Assembly (NCBI RefSeq): GCF_023150065.1
Contig: NZ_JAKLLN010000020.1
Span: forward strand, 1-64,000
DNA: 64,000 nt
From: Zoogloea sp.
Lineage (GTDB): Bacteria > Pseudomonadota > Gammaproteobacteria > Burkholderiales > Rhodocyclaceae
Reading direction: 5' to 3'
Of the stretch, positions 52,365 through 62,115 are shown piece by piece. The position numbers and the translations under genes are program-made. Positions within the stretch are counted from its first letter, which is position 1. Every line of letters begins with the position of its first letter. Under the pieces are notes generated by a model. It was not told the origin of the DNA, searched no databases, and was given only the letters and a program-made list of their open reading frames with translations.

Positions 52365-53627
52365 ATGCCCTTCGGTTTCTACATGATCATGGCGGCGCAG
52401 TTCTTTTCTGCGCTGGCCGACAATGCCCTGTTGATCGCCTCCATCTATGTGCTCAGGGAGATGCAGGCCCCCCAGGAATATGAACCGCTGCTGAAGCTGT
52501 TCTTCACCCTGTCGTATGTGCTGCTGGCGGCTTTTGTCGGGGCTTTCGCCGACTCCATGCCCAAGTGGCGGGTCATGCTGATCAGCAACACCATCAAGAT
52601 CGGGGGCTGTTCGCTGATGTTCTTCGGCGTGCATCCCCTCGCCGCCTACGCCATCGTCGGCCTGGGGGCGGCGGCTTACTCGCCGGCGAAGTACGGCATC
52701 CTCACCGAATACCTGCCCCACCGCCTGCTGGTGGTGGCGAACGGCTGGATCGAGGGGCTCACGGTGGGCGCCATCATCCTGGGGACGCTGGTCGGCGGCA
52801 TGCTCATCAAGCCGTCCTTCTCCCAGGCCCTGTTGGGGCTTGATTTCCCCCTGATCGACACGGGTATCGATACGGTGCCCGAAATGGCCCTGTGCGTGAT
52901 CGGTCTGCTCTACCTGCTGGCTGCGCTCTTCAACCTCAAGGTGCCGGATACCGGGGTGGACCACAAGGTTCTCAAGAAGAACCCGATCTACCTGATCCAC
53001 GACTTCAATCATTGCCTCCGGCTGCTGTGGCGGGACAAGCTCGGCCAGATCTCCCTGGCCACCACCACCCTCTTCTGGGGGGCTGGCGCGACCCTGCAGT
53101 TCATCGTGATCAAGTGGGCCGAGCAGGCCCTGCACCTGGATCTGTCCAAGGCTTCAATGCTGCAGGGCGTGGTGGCGGTAGGCGTGGCGATCGGTGCGGT
53201 GATGGCGGCGCGCCTGGTGTCCATGCGCTCGTCCGTCAAGGTGATTCCCCTGGGGATCGCCATGGGCGTGATCGTCAATGTGATGATCTTCGTCACCGAC
53301 ATGAACCTCGCGATGGCACTGATGGTGCTGATCGGTGGCCTGTCCGGCTTCTTCGTGGTGCCCATGAATGCGCTGCTGCAGCACCGGGGCCATATCCTGA
53401 TGGGGGCGGGTCACTCTATCGCCGTACAGAACTTCAACGAGAACCTGTCCATCCTGATCATGACCGGGCTCTACGCCATCCTGATCAGCTCTGGCGTGTC
53501 CATCAACACGGTGGTGGTGGCCTTCGGGCTGTTCGTGGCGGGCACCATGTACATGGTCAAGCGCCGCCATGATGCCAACCAGCGCGAATTCGATTCGGTC
53601 GGCGAACTGGACGACGTGCGCCACTGA
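52365..53627 (+). CDS. lplT: Lysophospholipid transporter LplT (MFS)
   Basis: 420 residues, twelve predicted membrane helices. It starts MPFGFYMIMAAQFFSALADNALLIA, and AYSPAKYGILTEYLPHRLLVVANGWIEG is the LplT signature. LplT flips lysophosphatidylethanolamine into the cytoplasm for re-acylation by Aas. Here aas is not adjacent, and the protein is not the fused form seen in some betaproteobacteria. Confidence 0.9.
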   Translation: MPFGFYMIMAAQFFSALADNALLIASIYVLREMQAPQEYEPLLKLFFTLSYVLLAAFVGAFADSMPKWRVMLISNTIKIGGCSLMFFGVHPLAAYAIVGLGAAAYSPAKYGILTEYLPHRLLVVANGWIEGLTVGAIILGTLVGGMLIKPSFSQALLGLDFPLIDTGIDTVPEMALCVIGLLYLLAALFNLKVPDTGVDHKVLKKNPIYLIHDFNHCLRLLWRDKLGQISLATTTLFWGAGATLQFIVIKWAEQALHLDLSKASMLQGVVAVGVAIGAVMAARLVSMRSSVKVIPLGIAMGVIVNVMIFVTDMNLAMALMVLIGGLSGFFVVPMNALLQHRGHILMGAGHSIAVQNFNENLSILIMTGLYAILISSGVSINTVVVAFGLFVAGTMYMVKRRHDANQREFDSVGELDDVRH

Positions 53628-53652
53628 GGCGCGGCCCTGGCCCCCCTCGGGC

Positions 53653-54312
53653 TTATTCGCTGCCGTCGAGCAGTCGGTGGGCCTCGGCGTGGCGATACAT
53701 GTCCAGGGCGGTGGCCAGCCCGGTTTTCTGGCGGATGCCGGTCTGGTAGTTGGCCACGGTCTTGGCGCTGAGAAACAGCCGGCTGGCGATTTCCTCTACC
53801 GTGCGTCCTGCGGCGAGCAGCCTGAAAATCTCGAACTCGCGGGGTGACAGGGTGAGATGCCCGGCCTGCCCGCCCTCCCCTGCCAGTGCGTCGGCAATGT
53901 CCGCCGACAGGGCCCGCTCACCCCGCGCCACCTGGCGCACGGCGTCGATGAGGGCGTCGGGTTCGCTGCTCTTGGTCAGATAGCCGTCGGCCCCTGCTTT
54001 CAGGGCCTGGGCAACCATGGCCGGGTTGTCATGCATGGAGAAGATCAGCACCTTGAGCGCCGGCCGGCGTGCCTTGACCCGGGCCAGGGTTTCCAGGCCG
54101 CCGCGTCCGGGCATCGACAGATCGAGCACCAGCACATCGGCTTCGTGGCCAGAAAACCACTGGCAGGTCGAGTCGCTGTCGCTGAAGTCGGCCACCACCT
54201 GCATGTCGTCCTCGAGTTCGAGCAGGCGCCGGTAGCCGGTGCGGACCACCGCGTGATCGTCAGCCAGCACCACCCTCAGCACGTCGGGTAGAGCCTCCTG
54301 CGCGACGTTCAT
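53653..54312 (-). CDS. NarL/FixJ-type response regulator
   Basis: 219 residues. Receiver with DDHAVVRTGYRRLLE, phospho-Asp in VLVLDLSMPGRGG and Lys in LTKSSEPD, then a LuxR-type helix-turn-helix (LTLSPREFEIFRLLAAGRTVEEIASRLFLSAKTVANYQTGIRQKTG). It overlaps the kinase gene by four bases, its cognate partner. Confidence 0.92.
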   Translation of the reverse strand: MNVAQEALPDVLRVVLADDHAVVRTGYRRLLELEDDMQVVADFSDSDSTCQWFSGHEADVLVLDLSMPGRGGLETLARVKARRPALKVLIFSMHDNPAMVAQALKAGADGYLTKSSEPDALIDAVRQVARGERALSADIADALAGEGGQAGHLTLSPREFEIFRLLAAGRTVEEIASRLFLSAKTVANYQTGIRQKTGLATALDMYRHAEAHRLLDGSE

Positions 54313-55643
54313 GACAGCTCGCCACGGGGCAGCCGCACCGACAGGCTAAGGCCAGGGCGGGCGGCCCCGGCAGTACGGGGCGCGATGTCGAGCTGACCAC
54401 CCCGGGCCCAGACCCGCTCGCGGATACCGGCGAGGCCGTTGCCGTGGCTCATGGCGGCGTCCGGTGAGGCCATGCCCACACCGTCGTCCGAGATCTGCCA
54501 GCGCAGCATGGCGGGGTCGTCGGGGTCGATGCAGACCGAAATGTCCACCGCGGTGGCGTTGGCGTGGCGGGAAATGTTGGCGAGGGCTTCCTGGGTCATC
54601 CGATACACGATCAGGCTGGTTTCACGGGGCAGGTACAGGGTGCCCGGCGTCACGCTGAGGTGGAAGCGGGTGCCCTGCCCGGCCGAATCCTGCCAGCTTT
54701 TGACCAGCTCGTGGAGCAGTGGCTGCAGGTCGACGCTGGTGTGCCCCGACTGGCTGCCGGCGTCGGGCTGCAGATGGCGCAGCAGGCTGCGGATTTCCCG
54801 ATGGATTGCCGCCGTCTGGGCTTCCATGTCACGCACTGCGGCGTGCAGGCGGGGGGCCTCGGTGGTCTGCCGCAGCAGATAGGCGATGTTGGCGCGCAGG
54901 GCGGTGAGCCCCTGGCCCAGGTGTTCGTGCAGCTCGATGGCCAGGCTCGCCCTTTCGTCCTCCTGGAGCGTCTGCATCTGCAGGGACAGGTGCTTCTGGC
55001 GGGCTTCGGCGGCGGCCAGGGCTTCGGCCAGGTGGTTGAGCGCACCGGCAATGTGGTCCAGCTCGCGCACCGGCAGGCGTGGCAGGCGGGCGCTGAAGTC
55101 CTGCTTGCGAAAGGCAGCGATGGCCCCGACGATGCCCCGCAGGGGGCCGAAGGCATAGCGCACCGCGGCGTAGAGTCCGGCCAGCATGGCCAGCCCGAAG
55201 GCCAGGAACAGCCCGGCCATGCCGATGATGTCGGAAACCGCCTCCTCCTGCTCGCTGGTCGGATTGGCAATCAGGGTGGCCTGGAAGCGGCTGCCGTCGC
55301 TGCGTTGCAGGAGCAGCCGCGTGCGCCCCGCCATGGCATCGGACGCGGTGGGCGGCGCGGGGATCAGGATCTGCCCTGCCCCGTCCTCGAGCTGGAAGTC
55401 CAGGTGGCGAAGGCTGCCCGAGCGGCTGATGCTGCGCAGCTTGGCCACCTGGCTGTCGAGGGCCTCCGGCGCGATGTTCTGCAGTGCCGAGAGTTCGCCG
55501 ACCAGGTGGGCGAGTTGGTCTGCCCCCTGGCTTTCCCGGCGGATGTCACTCTGGGCGCGCAGGGTGGCCAGCGCCAGGGCCACTCCGAAACAGGCGAGGA
55601 AGATCCAGGCGGAGCGCCGCATCAACAGGCTGGTCATGTCCAT
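54309..55643 (-). CDS. Membrane histidine kinase (NarX/UhpB-like, HisKA_3)
   Basis: 444 residues. Two membrane segments (IFLACFGVALALATL and GMAGLFLAFGLAMLAGLYAAV) enclose a periplasmic sensor of about 110 residues; a HAMP-like region follows. The phospho-His is in ELHEHLGQGLTALRANI; the ATPase domain has the N-box around YRMTQEALANISRHANA and GLAGIRERV. It lies 59 bases after the stop of a TonB receptor gene on the same strand, so the receptor and this two-component pair may be one operon. Signal unknown. Confidence 0.9.
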   Translation of the reverse strand: MDMTSLLMRRSAWIFLACFGVALALATLRAQSDIRRESQGADQLAHLVGELSALQNIAPEALDSQVAKLRSISRSGSLRHLDFQLEDGAGQILIPAPPTASDAMAGRTRLLLQRSDGSRFQATLIANPTSEQEEAVSDIIGMAGLFLAFGLAMLAGLYAAVRYAFGPLRGIVGAIAAFRKQDFSARLPRLPVRELDHIAGALNHLAEALAAAEARQKHLSLQMQTLQEDERASLAIELHEHLGQGLTALRANIAYLLRQTTEAPRLHAAVRDMEAQTAAIHREIRSLLRHLQPDAGSQSGHTSVDLQPLLHELVKSWQDSAGQGTRFHLSVTPGTLYLPRETSLIVYRMTQEALANISRHANATAVDISVCIDPDDPAMLRWQISDDGVGMASPDAAMSHGNGLAGIRERVWARGGQLDIAPRTAGAARPGLSLSVRLPRGELS

Positions 55644-55702
55644 GCGCGGTCACCCCCGATGGAAAGCGGGCTCCCGCAGGAGCCCAAGCTGATGAACAAG
55701 CG

Positions 55703-58207
55703 TCAGAGACTGTAGCGCACGCCGATCCAGGCCGTCCGGGGGGCTCCCGGCGCGTAGAAGGTGGAGCCCACTTGCGGGTACTCGCCTCCCACCTCGCCAA
55801 AGGGCCGGGCCACCACGCCACCGGCCGCCGAGAAGGCCGTGGAGCCGAGCTGGGCACCGGTGCTGTACTCCCGGTCGAACAGGTTGTTGATCTGCCCGAA
55901 GACCTGGAGCTGGCGATTCACCCGGTAGCGGGCACTCAGGTTCATCACCGCGTAGCCGGCGGAGCGCCCGGAGCCGAGGTAATAGGTGCCGTCGGGCTGG
56001 TGCTGGTTGTTCTCGTTGCCGCGGGCGTAGGAGCCCGACACGCCGATCAGGTCGGCGCCCATGGAAAACGCCTGGGTGAAGCGATAGTCGGCGGATGCCT
56101 TGAGCAGGTGCCGGGGAATCAGCGGAATGCGGTTGCCCTTCTTGATGTCGATGGTGCCTTCAAGGCCCGGACCTTCCTCGTTGGTGCTGTTGCCGGCGCC
56201 ACCGACTTCCTCGGATGAGCGATAGGTGGCGTCGAGGAAGGTGTAATTGACGGCCAGGCTGAGGGCGCCGATGGCGGTGCTCGCACCCGCCTCAACGCCC
56301 TGGCGGCGGGTCTTGCCGAAGTTCTTGAAGTAGCCGTAGCCGAGCTGGTCATCCGCAACGAACAGGATGTCGTCGTGGCTGGTGGCGCGGAAGACGCCCA
56401 GGTTCCAGCGGCTGGATGCGTCGAACTGCCCGCGCAGGCCCAGATCCCAGGTCTTGGTGACCACCTGCTTGAGGGGTGGGTCGCCGGCCATGGCGTTGGG
56501 CAGCTTGCAGGGGTTTTCCGGGTTGGCGCAGCCCAGTTCGATGGCGGTGGGGGTGCGGCTGCCTTCGTTGTAGCCGGCGTAGGCATTCCAGCTGCGCGAC
56601 GGGGTGAAGGTGACGCCGACGGCCGGGTTGAAGCGGTTGAAGCTGTGGTTGCCGTCCAGGGAGTCGGAGCCGCCGCCGGGGTTCAGGTTGTCGCGATTCT
56701 TGACCGTAGTGCGGTTGTAGCGCCCGGACATGGTGGCGTGCCAGTAGTCGTTGAGCGACAGGGTGTCGGTGGCAAACACGCTGACCGTGCGGGTGCGGCC
56801 ATTGAGGCTGACACGGGAGTCCAGTGCGGTTTCGCCGGCACCGGCGTTCTGGCTGCCGTCGGCCCAGGCGTCGACCGGCGTCACGCTGCGGTCGGCGTTG
56901 ATGTAGCCGTACTGGCCGGACTGCTGGAAGTGCAGGTTGCTTTGATCGTAGCCTGCACCGACGATGAACAGGTTCTTGCGGCCGGCCAGTTCCCCCGCCA
57001 CCGACGCCTGGCCCGACATACCGAAGTTTTCCTGGTCGGTACGGGAGCGGTTGATCAGACCGGTGCACTTCTCGTTGGGCTCGTCGGCCAGCAGGGCGTT
57101 GGCGAGACAACGCCAGTAGGGAAAGGGCGTGTTCGCGGCATTGGCACCGCTGGTCGGAAAGCCGCTGTAGCCGGCGGCCGTCAGGGCGTTGCGTTCGCTC
57201 AGGCTGGGCTGGTAAACGGAGTTTTCCAGGGCGTTCTCGTTGATGTCGCCGTTGTAGGTGGAGCTGGTGATCTTGCGATAGTAGATGTTGCCCGACAGCA
57301 GGGTCTGGTCGTTGAGGCTGTGCTTGCCGGTCAGGTTGAGGAACATCGACCGGTTCTTGGTGATGTCGGGCTGGGTGTAGATGCTGCTGTAGTCCTGCTC
57401 CAGCAGGCGCTTCTCCTGCAGGCCGTTGCCGTTCATCTTGTTGTCGGCGTAGGCCACGCTCAGGTCGAGGTCGGTGCGGGCGTCCTGCCAGCCGAACTTG
57501 CCGAACACCTGGCGCACGTCAGACGGTGAATTGGTGCGCCAGCCGTTCTCGTGGAACTGGTTGGCGGTGACGAACCATTCCAGCCCCTGGTCGTTGAAGC
57601 CACCGTGTTCAAACTCCACCGCCCGCCGCCCGTAAGAGCCGGCGCTGGCCTGCACCGACGTGCCGGCGTGGGTGCGCCCTTCCTTGGTCTGGATGGCCAG
57701 AGCCCCGCCCAGGGTGTTGAGCCCGAACAAGGGGTTGGAGCCCGGCATCATGTTCATGGATGCAATCGCCGAGCGGGGGATCAGATCCCAGCTCACCACG
57801 TCACCGAAGGGCTGGTTGATGCGCACCCCGTCAAAGTACACCGACAGGCCCTGGGGCGTGCCGAGCAGCGGCGAGGCGGTGTAGCCCCGGTAGTTCACAT
57901 CAGCCTGGAAGGGGTTGCCCTGCGTCTCGTTGATATGCACGCCGTTCAGGCGGCGGTTCATGAAGGCGGAGATGTCCAGCGCCATGCTGTCGTCGATCTC
58001 CCGGGCGCTGAAGGACTGAACCGGTGCCGCAATGTGGCTGACCGGCTGCTCGAGACCCGGCAGAGGTGTCTGGCCGATCACCGTGACGGTGGGGGCCACG
58101 CTCTGCACGCTGTCGGCTGCGTTGGCGCTGGTGGCAAAGGCGGCAGCCAGTGCCAGCACCAGGGGACGCACGCGGGGATGGGACGAGGGGGAAGGATGGC
58201 GTTGCAT
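55703..58207 (-). CDS. TonB-dependent outer-membrane receptor (no STN domain)
   Basis: 834 residues from [16 protein letters not shown]; signal peptide [15 protein letters not shown]. The TonB box may be TVTVIGQ. The plug ([46 protein letters not shown]) and the barrel ending in WIGVRYSL are complete. Unlike the receptor at 8-11 kb it lacks an STN domain. It is divergent from tonB-exbB-exbD, and a Fur-like palindrome lies between, so iron or another metal complex is the likely cargo. Substrate not identified. Confidence 0.9.
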   Translation of the reverse strand: MQRHPSPSSHPRVRPLVLALAAAFATSANAADSVQSVAPTVTVIGQTPLPGLEQPVSHIAAPVQSFSAREIDDSMALDISAFMNRRLNGVHINETQGNPFQADVNYRGYTASPLLGTPQGLSVYFDGVRINQPFGDVVSWDLIPRSAIASMNMMPGSNPLFGLNTLGGALAIQTKEGRTHAGTSVQASAGSYGRRAVEFEHGGFNDQGLEWFVTANQFHENGWRTNSPSDVRQVFGKFGWQDARTDLDLSVAYADNKMNGNGLQEKRLLEQDYSSIYTQPDITKNRSMFLNLTGKHSLNDQTLLSGNIYYRKITSSTYNGDINENALENSVYQPSLSERNALTAAGYSGFPTSGANAANTPFPYWRCLANALLADEPNEKCTGLINRSRTDQENFGMSGQASVAGELAGRKNLFIVGAGYDQSNLHFQQSGQYGYINADRSVTPVDAWADGSQNAGAGETALDSRVSLNGRTRTVSVFATDTLSLNDYWHATMSGRYNRTTVKNRDNLNPGGGSDSLDGNHSFNRFNPAVGVTFTPSRSWNAYAGYNEGSRTPTAIELGCANPENPCKLPNAMAGDPPLKQVVTKTWDLGLRGQFDASSRWNLGVFRATSHDDILFVADDQLGYGYFKNFGKTRRQGVEAGASTAIGALSLAVNYTFLDATYRSSEEVGGAGNSTNEEGPGLEGTIDIKKGNRIPLIPRHLLKASADYRFTQAFSMGADLIGVSGSYARGNENNQHQPDGTYYLGSGRSAGYAVMNLSARYRVNRQLQVFGQINNLFDREYSTGAQLGSTAFSAAGGVVARPFGEVGGEYPQVGSTFYAPGAPRTAWIGVRYSL

Positions 58208-58384
58208 GAAGGGCAGTCTCCATATTCTTTTTGGTGGAACGCAGACTACCGGCACCTTCCCCCTTCGACCATGGGAGAAATTCCCGACCTTGCTCCCCTA
58301 CCCCGCCAGTACCGTGCCTCGGTGCCTGGTGGCGCCGTTGCAGAGCCCGGCAAATTCCGTTGACGCGTCGCAGCACAGTCAATA

Positions 58385-58405
58385 AAATGCGAATTGTTCG
58401 CATTT
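58385..58405. promoter_or_regulatory. Fur-like palindrome between receptor and tonB
   Basis: AAATGCGAA-TTG-TTCGCATTT is a perfect 9-3-9 dyad, similar to betaproteobacterial Fur sites with ATGCGAAT/ATTCGCAT halves. It sits in the 317-base gap between the receptor gene and tonB and could control both. The rest of the gap has repeated GCCAGCCA units near 58455-58497 and no ORF. Confidence 0.65.
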
Positions 58406-58524
58406 GTATTCGCGCGGTGCCGGCCCGGCCGCGCAGCGGTGCCACTCTCAGCCAGCCAGCCACTTGCCAGCCAGCGCATGTTGCAAGCCAGCCAGGAACA
58501 CACCTTCACTGGATGGAGATCGAC

Positions 58525-59283
58525 ATGAATCTTGCCCTCACTGCGCAGGGCCCCGCCGGGGTGGATCTGCCTGCACCCTTTCTGGTTCAGCAGCGGGCCG
58601 GCGCGGCCGCCGGGGGCACACGCCGCACCGCTGTCGGTGTCGGCGTCGCAACCCTGCTCCATGCGGGAATGCTGGCGGCCATCGTGCACACCATATCCCA
58701 GGGCAGCCCGCCGGTGGTCATTCCCCCGCAGCCCCTGATGACGGTCAGCCTGGTGACGCCCGAGCCCCAGAAGCCGGCCCCGACACCCCGTCAGGAGCCG
58801 GTAAAGGCACCCGAGAAGAAGCTCAAGCCGACCGTCCAGCCCAAGGCCCCCGCTCCGCAGGTTCGCCAGAACACGCCGCCAGTGCTCACTTCGGCGGCCA
58901 CCACGACCAATCCGGTGGAAGCCACAGCGCCGGCTGCACCCCCAGCGCCGGTTGCCGCGCCGGCGCCCAGCCCGGCCCGCGAGGCCCCGGTGGCCGTGGT
59001 CGCCCCGCGTTTCGACGCAGCCTACCTCTCCAACCCCATCCCGGAATATCCCCGCCTGTCGCGGCGCATGGGTGAGGAAGGCCGGGTGATGCTGCGGGTG
59101 CACGTCGGTGCCGATGGCAAGCCCCTCGAGGTGACCATCGCCAAGAGCAGCGGCTTCGCCCGCCTCGACGAGGTTGCCCGCGACACGGTGCTGCGCAGCT
59201 GGCGCTTCGTCCCGGCCCGCCAGGGCGATCAGGCGGTGGCCGGCACTGTCCGCGTCCCCATTGATTTCTCGCTGAATTCCTGA
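58525..59283 (+). CDS. tonB: Energy-transducing protein TonB
   Basis: 252 residues from the ATG at 58525 (GGAG 8 bases upstream). One membrane segment (VGVGVATLLHAGMLAAIVHTI), a Pro/Lys-rich spacer (PEPQKPAPTPRQEPVKAPEKK) and the C-terminal TonB domain with YPRLSRRMGEEGRVMLRVHV and SWRFVPARQGD. It transmits proton-motive force to outer-membrane receptors, probably both in this window. Confidence 0.93.
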   Translation: MNLALTAQGPAGVDLPAPFLVQQRAGAAAGGTRRTAVGVGVATLLHAGMLAAIVHTISQGSPPVVIPPQPLMTVSLVTPEPQKPAPTPRQEPVKAPEKKLKPTVQPKAPAPQVRQNTPPVLTSAATTTNPVEATAPAAPPAPVAAPAPSPAREAPVAVVAPRFDAAYLSNPIPEYPRLSRRMGEEGRVMLRVHVGADGKPLEVTIAKSSGFARLDEVARDTVLRSWRFVPARQGDQAVAGTVRVPIDFSLNS

Positions 59284-59350
59284 CCCGTTTTCCCTTCTCC
59301 CTTCTCCCTTCTCACCTTCCCATCAGGCTCATCCCCGCAAAGGAACTCTC

Positions 59351-60079
59351 ATGAACGAAAACACTTTCAGCATCGGCCAGATCTGGGCCCAGGGGGATGG
59401 CGTCTCCCACGCGGTGGCGATCATTCTGGTCGTCATGTCCCTCGCCTCCTGGTCGGTCATCCTGGTCAAGGCCTGGGGGCTGATGCAGCTGCGTCGCATG
59501 AGCGCCGGGGCAAAGAAGTTCTGGCACACCACCAGTTTTGACGAAGGCATGGCTGCCCTCGAACCCCAGCAGGCCGACAACCCCTTCCGGGATCTGGCCA
59601 GCCGCAGCACCGAGGCCGTCACCCACCACGTCAATCACCAGAACGAACTGCACGGCGTGCTCAACCTCAACGACTGGGTCACCAGCACCATGCGCCAGTC
59701 CATCGACGACACCACCAGCCGCATGCAGTCCGGCCTGTCCATCCTCGCCTCGGTCGGTTCGACGGCGCCCTTCATCGGTCTCTTCGGAACGGTCTGGGGC
59801 ATCTACCACGCCCTCATCGGTATTGGCGCCGCTGGTCAGGCCACCCTCGACAAGGTCGCCGGCCCGGTGGGTGAATCCCTGGTGATGACTGCGGGCGGCC
59901 TGGCCGTGGCGATCCCGGCGGTGCTGGGTTACAACGCCCTGGTGCGTGGCAACAAGGAGATCCTGGCCCGCCTCAAGCACTTCGCCCATGATCTGCACGC
60001 CTACCTGGTGACCGGCGGCAAGGTTCGCAAGAACCCGGCCAGCGTCCATCCCCTGCCGGCCCGGAAGGAAGCGCAATGA
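59351..60079 (+). CDS. exbB: TonB-system proton channel subunit ExbB
   Basis: 242 residues, MotA/TolQ/ExbB family. Three membrane helices: VAIILVVMSLASWSVILVKAW near the N-terminus, and the pair around STAPFIGLFGTVWGIYHAL and SLVMTAGGLAVAIPAVLGY. Second gene of tonB-exbB-exbD; it overlaps exbD by four bases. A triple CCCTTCT repeat lies in the gap after tonB. Confidence 0.95.
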   Translation: MNENTFSIGQIWAQGDGVSHAVAIILVVMSLASWSVILVKAWGLMQLRRMSAGAKKFWHTTSFDEGMAALEPQQADNPFRDLASRSTEAVTHHVNHQNELHGVLNLNDWVTSTMRQSIDDTTSRMQSGLSILASVGSTAPFIGLFGTVWGIYHALIGIGAAGQATLDKVAGPVGESLVMTAGGLAVAIPAVLGYNALVRGNKEILARLKHFAHDLHAYLVTGGKVRKNPASVHPLPARKEAQ

Positions 60080-60495
60080 GCTTCCAGAGCAGCGACTTCG
60101 ACGACGACGGAGATGTGATGTCGGAGATCAACATGACGCCCCTGGTGGACGTCATGCTGGTTCTGCTGATCATCTTCATCATCACCGTGCCGGTGATAAA
60201 TCATGCGGTCAAGCTGGACCTGCCCAAGGCCAGCAGCCAGAAGGAAGAGATCAAACCGGAGAAGATCAACCTTTCCATCAATGCCGATGGTGGCCTGAGC
60301 TGGAACGGTGAGAGCGTGGCCCTCGACGCCCTGGATGCCCGCCTGGGCACCACGGCCGCCCTGCAGCCCCAGCCCGAGCTGCACCTCCGGGTGGACAAGC
60401 ACGCCGAGTACGACCATGTGGCCCAACTGCTGTCGGCGGCGAGCCGGCATGGCCTGGGCAAGGTGGCCTTCGTGACGGAACCGGCAAAGAACTGA
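60076..60495 (+). CDS. exbD: TonB-system subunit ExbD
   Basis: 139 residues with one membrane helix (MTPLVDVMLVLLIIFIITVPV), including the essential Asp in the helix (PLVDVMLVLL), and a periplasmic domain. Forms the proton channel with ExbB. ATGA-type overlap with exbB; followed by a strong hairpin. Confidence 0.95.
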   Translation: MSFQSSDFDDDGDVMSEINMTPLVDVMLVLLIIFIITVPVINHAVKLDLPKASSQKEEIKPEKINLSINADGGLSWNGESVALDALDARLGTTAALQPQPELHLRVDKHAEYDHVAQLLSAASRHGLGKVAFVTEPAKN

Positions 60496-60516
60496 AGCCC
60501 GGGTCAGGTGACCGTC

Positions 60517-60562
60517 AATGGCCGGAGGACGCATCAGCAACGATGCATCCTCCGGCCATTTT
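60517..60562 (+). terminator. Terminator after tonB-exbB-exbD
   Basis: AATGGCCGGAGGA and TCCTCCGGCCATT form a 13-bp stem, extended by GCATC/GATGC inside, followed by TTTTC. It lies between exbD and the convergent cyclase gene and may act in both directions. Confidence 0.75.
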
Positions 60563-60576
60563 CATTGCGCCCGTGG

Positions 60577-62115
60577 TCAGTGTTCGGCGCCCACCGAACG
60601 CTCTCCGGCCCACAGGGACACCCGGTTGCGGCCGTTCTGCTTGGATTGGTAGAGGGCGTTGTCGGCCTGGTCGATCAGTTCGGCCGGGTCTTTTGCGCCG
60701 AGGCGGATGGAGGCGACACCGAAGCTGGAAGTGATGCGGATGCCCGGAATGTCGCGCACCGCCGCGCCGGCGTGCTGCTCGATGGCCAGCCGCAGCCGCT
60801 CGGCCACGTCCAGCGCCTGCTCGGGGGTGGAGCCGGGCAGCATGATGCAGAACTCCTCGCCGCCGTAGCGGCACAGCATGTCCACCTCGCGCAGCTCGGA
60901 GCCCAGGCACTTGGCCACCGACTTGATCACCTGGTCGCCCACCGCATGGCCGTAGCGGTCGTTGAATGACTTGAAGTGGTCGATGTCGCTCATGATGCAG
61001 CACACCTCCTCTCCGTTCTCTTTCAGCTGGGCGTAGAGCGGGTCGGCGCTGCCGAAGAAGGCACGGCGGTTGAGGCAGCCGGTCATCGGGTCGCGGGTGG
61101 CCAGACGATGGAGCTCCTCGTTCTGGCGCCGGATCTCTTCCCGGGAGCTCTCCAGGTCGGTCAGGGTGACAAGCAACTGGTCGTTGATGCGATGAAGCAT
61201 CGTGACATCGGAAAAGCTCACCAGGCACCCCCGCAGCCGGCCGTGACCATCGAGAACCGGCGAGCAGCCGACGATGGTGCGAACTGGCTCCTCTTCACCG
61301 GGGCGGGCGATCTCCAGGGTTTCGTCGCTGATATTGGTTCGGGAGGCCATGGCCCGGGACCAGGGGAATTCACCCGGTGCCACATGAAAGCCCCCCACCA
61401 GCCATTCCATTTCAACCACGGGCTTGCCGGTGATCTCTTCCTGAGCCTGGGGGTGAAGATTGCGAAATGCCCGATTGGCCAGCACCACCCTGCTCTGCTT
61501 GTCCAGGATCAGCACACCCTCGGCCAGGGTGTCGAAGGCTGTACGCACCCGGTCGGGAATGGCGGTGGACGGATCGAGGTACTCCAGCACCCGCCGCATG
61601 TAGAGATAGAAGGCCAGAAAGGTCCCCAGGCCTATCGTGCCCAGGGCCACCAGGGGGGGATAGCTGAGCCATCCGGCCAGGGTTTCGGGCAGCACAGGAC
61701 GGAAGCTCAGCTCGACCTCGCCCCAGGGCTTGCCGTCGGAGAGGACGGGTACGCGGACCTGGGTCAGGGTGGATGAGCCGTCCTCCGGCGGTTGCCAGTA
61801 GCGCTCGTGCTCCCCGGCGCGGGCAACGATGCCGCCACCGTGCTGTCGCACCGCGAGGGAACGCAGCTCCTTGTTGCGGCTCAGCACCTCCCCGAGGGTC
61901 TGCTGCAGGGTCGGGACATCTCCCGCCTGCAGCAATGCGGCCGACTGCACGGCCAGACCTTCGCTGATCTGCTGGCGGATCTCCCGGGCCAGATCCGCCC
62001 GGTCGGGGATCAGGCCAAAGACCATGTCGACCACCATCAGCATGGACAGCACCAGGGCCACGAGGCCCAGGGCAATCCGGGAGATGGGGTTGAGGGTGGG
62101 AAACGGAATCTTCAT
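60577..62115 (-). CDS. Membrane PAS-GGDEF diguanylate cyclase
   Basis: 512 residues. Membrane helices at the N-terminus (IALGLVALVLSMLMVVDMVFGL) and near residue 160 (LVALGTIGLGTFLAFYLYM) bracket a periplasmic sensor. A PAS domain follows (AFDTLAEGVLILDKQSRVVLANRAF), then a coiled coil and a GGDEF domain with active site RYGGEEF and an RxxD inhibitory site (REVD) five residues before it. So it probably makes c-di-GMP with product feedback. Its ATG overlaps by four bases the stop of the upstream cadherin-repeat gene, indicating a functional pair. Confidence 0.93.
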   Translation of the reverse strand: MKIPFPTLNPISRIALGLVALVLSMLMVVDMVFGLIPDRADLAREIRQQISEGLAVQSAALLQAGDVPTLQQTLGEVLSRNKELRSLAVRQHGGGIVARAGEHERYWQPPEDGSSTLTQVRVPVLSDGKPWGEVELSFRPVLPETLAGWLSYPPLVALGTIGLGTFLAFYLYMRRVLEYLDPSTAIPDRVRTAFDTLAEGVLILDKQSRVVLANRAFRNLHPQAQEEITGKPVVEMEWLVGGFHVAPGEFPWSRAMASRTNISDETLEIARPGEEEPVRTIVGCSPVLDGHGRLRGCLVSFSDVTMLHRINDQLLVTLTDLESSREEIRRQNEELHRLATRDPMTGCLNRRAFFGSADPLYAQLKENGEEVCCIMSDIDHFKSFNDRYGHAVGDQVIKSVAKCLGSELREVDMLCRYGGEEFCIMLPGSTPEQALDVAERLRLAIEQHAGAAVRDIPGIRITSSFGVASIRLGAKDPAELIDQADNALYQSKQNGRNRVSLWAGERSVGAEH

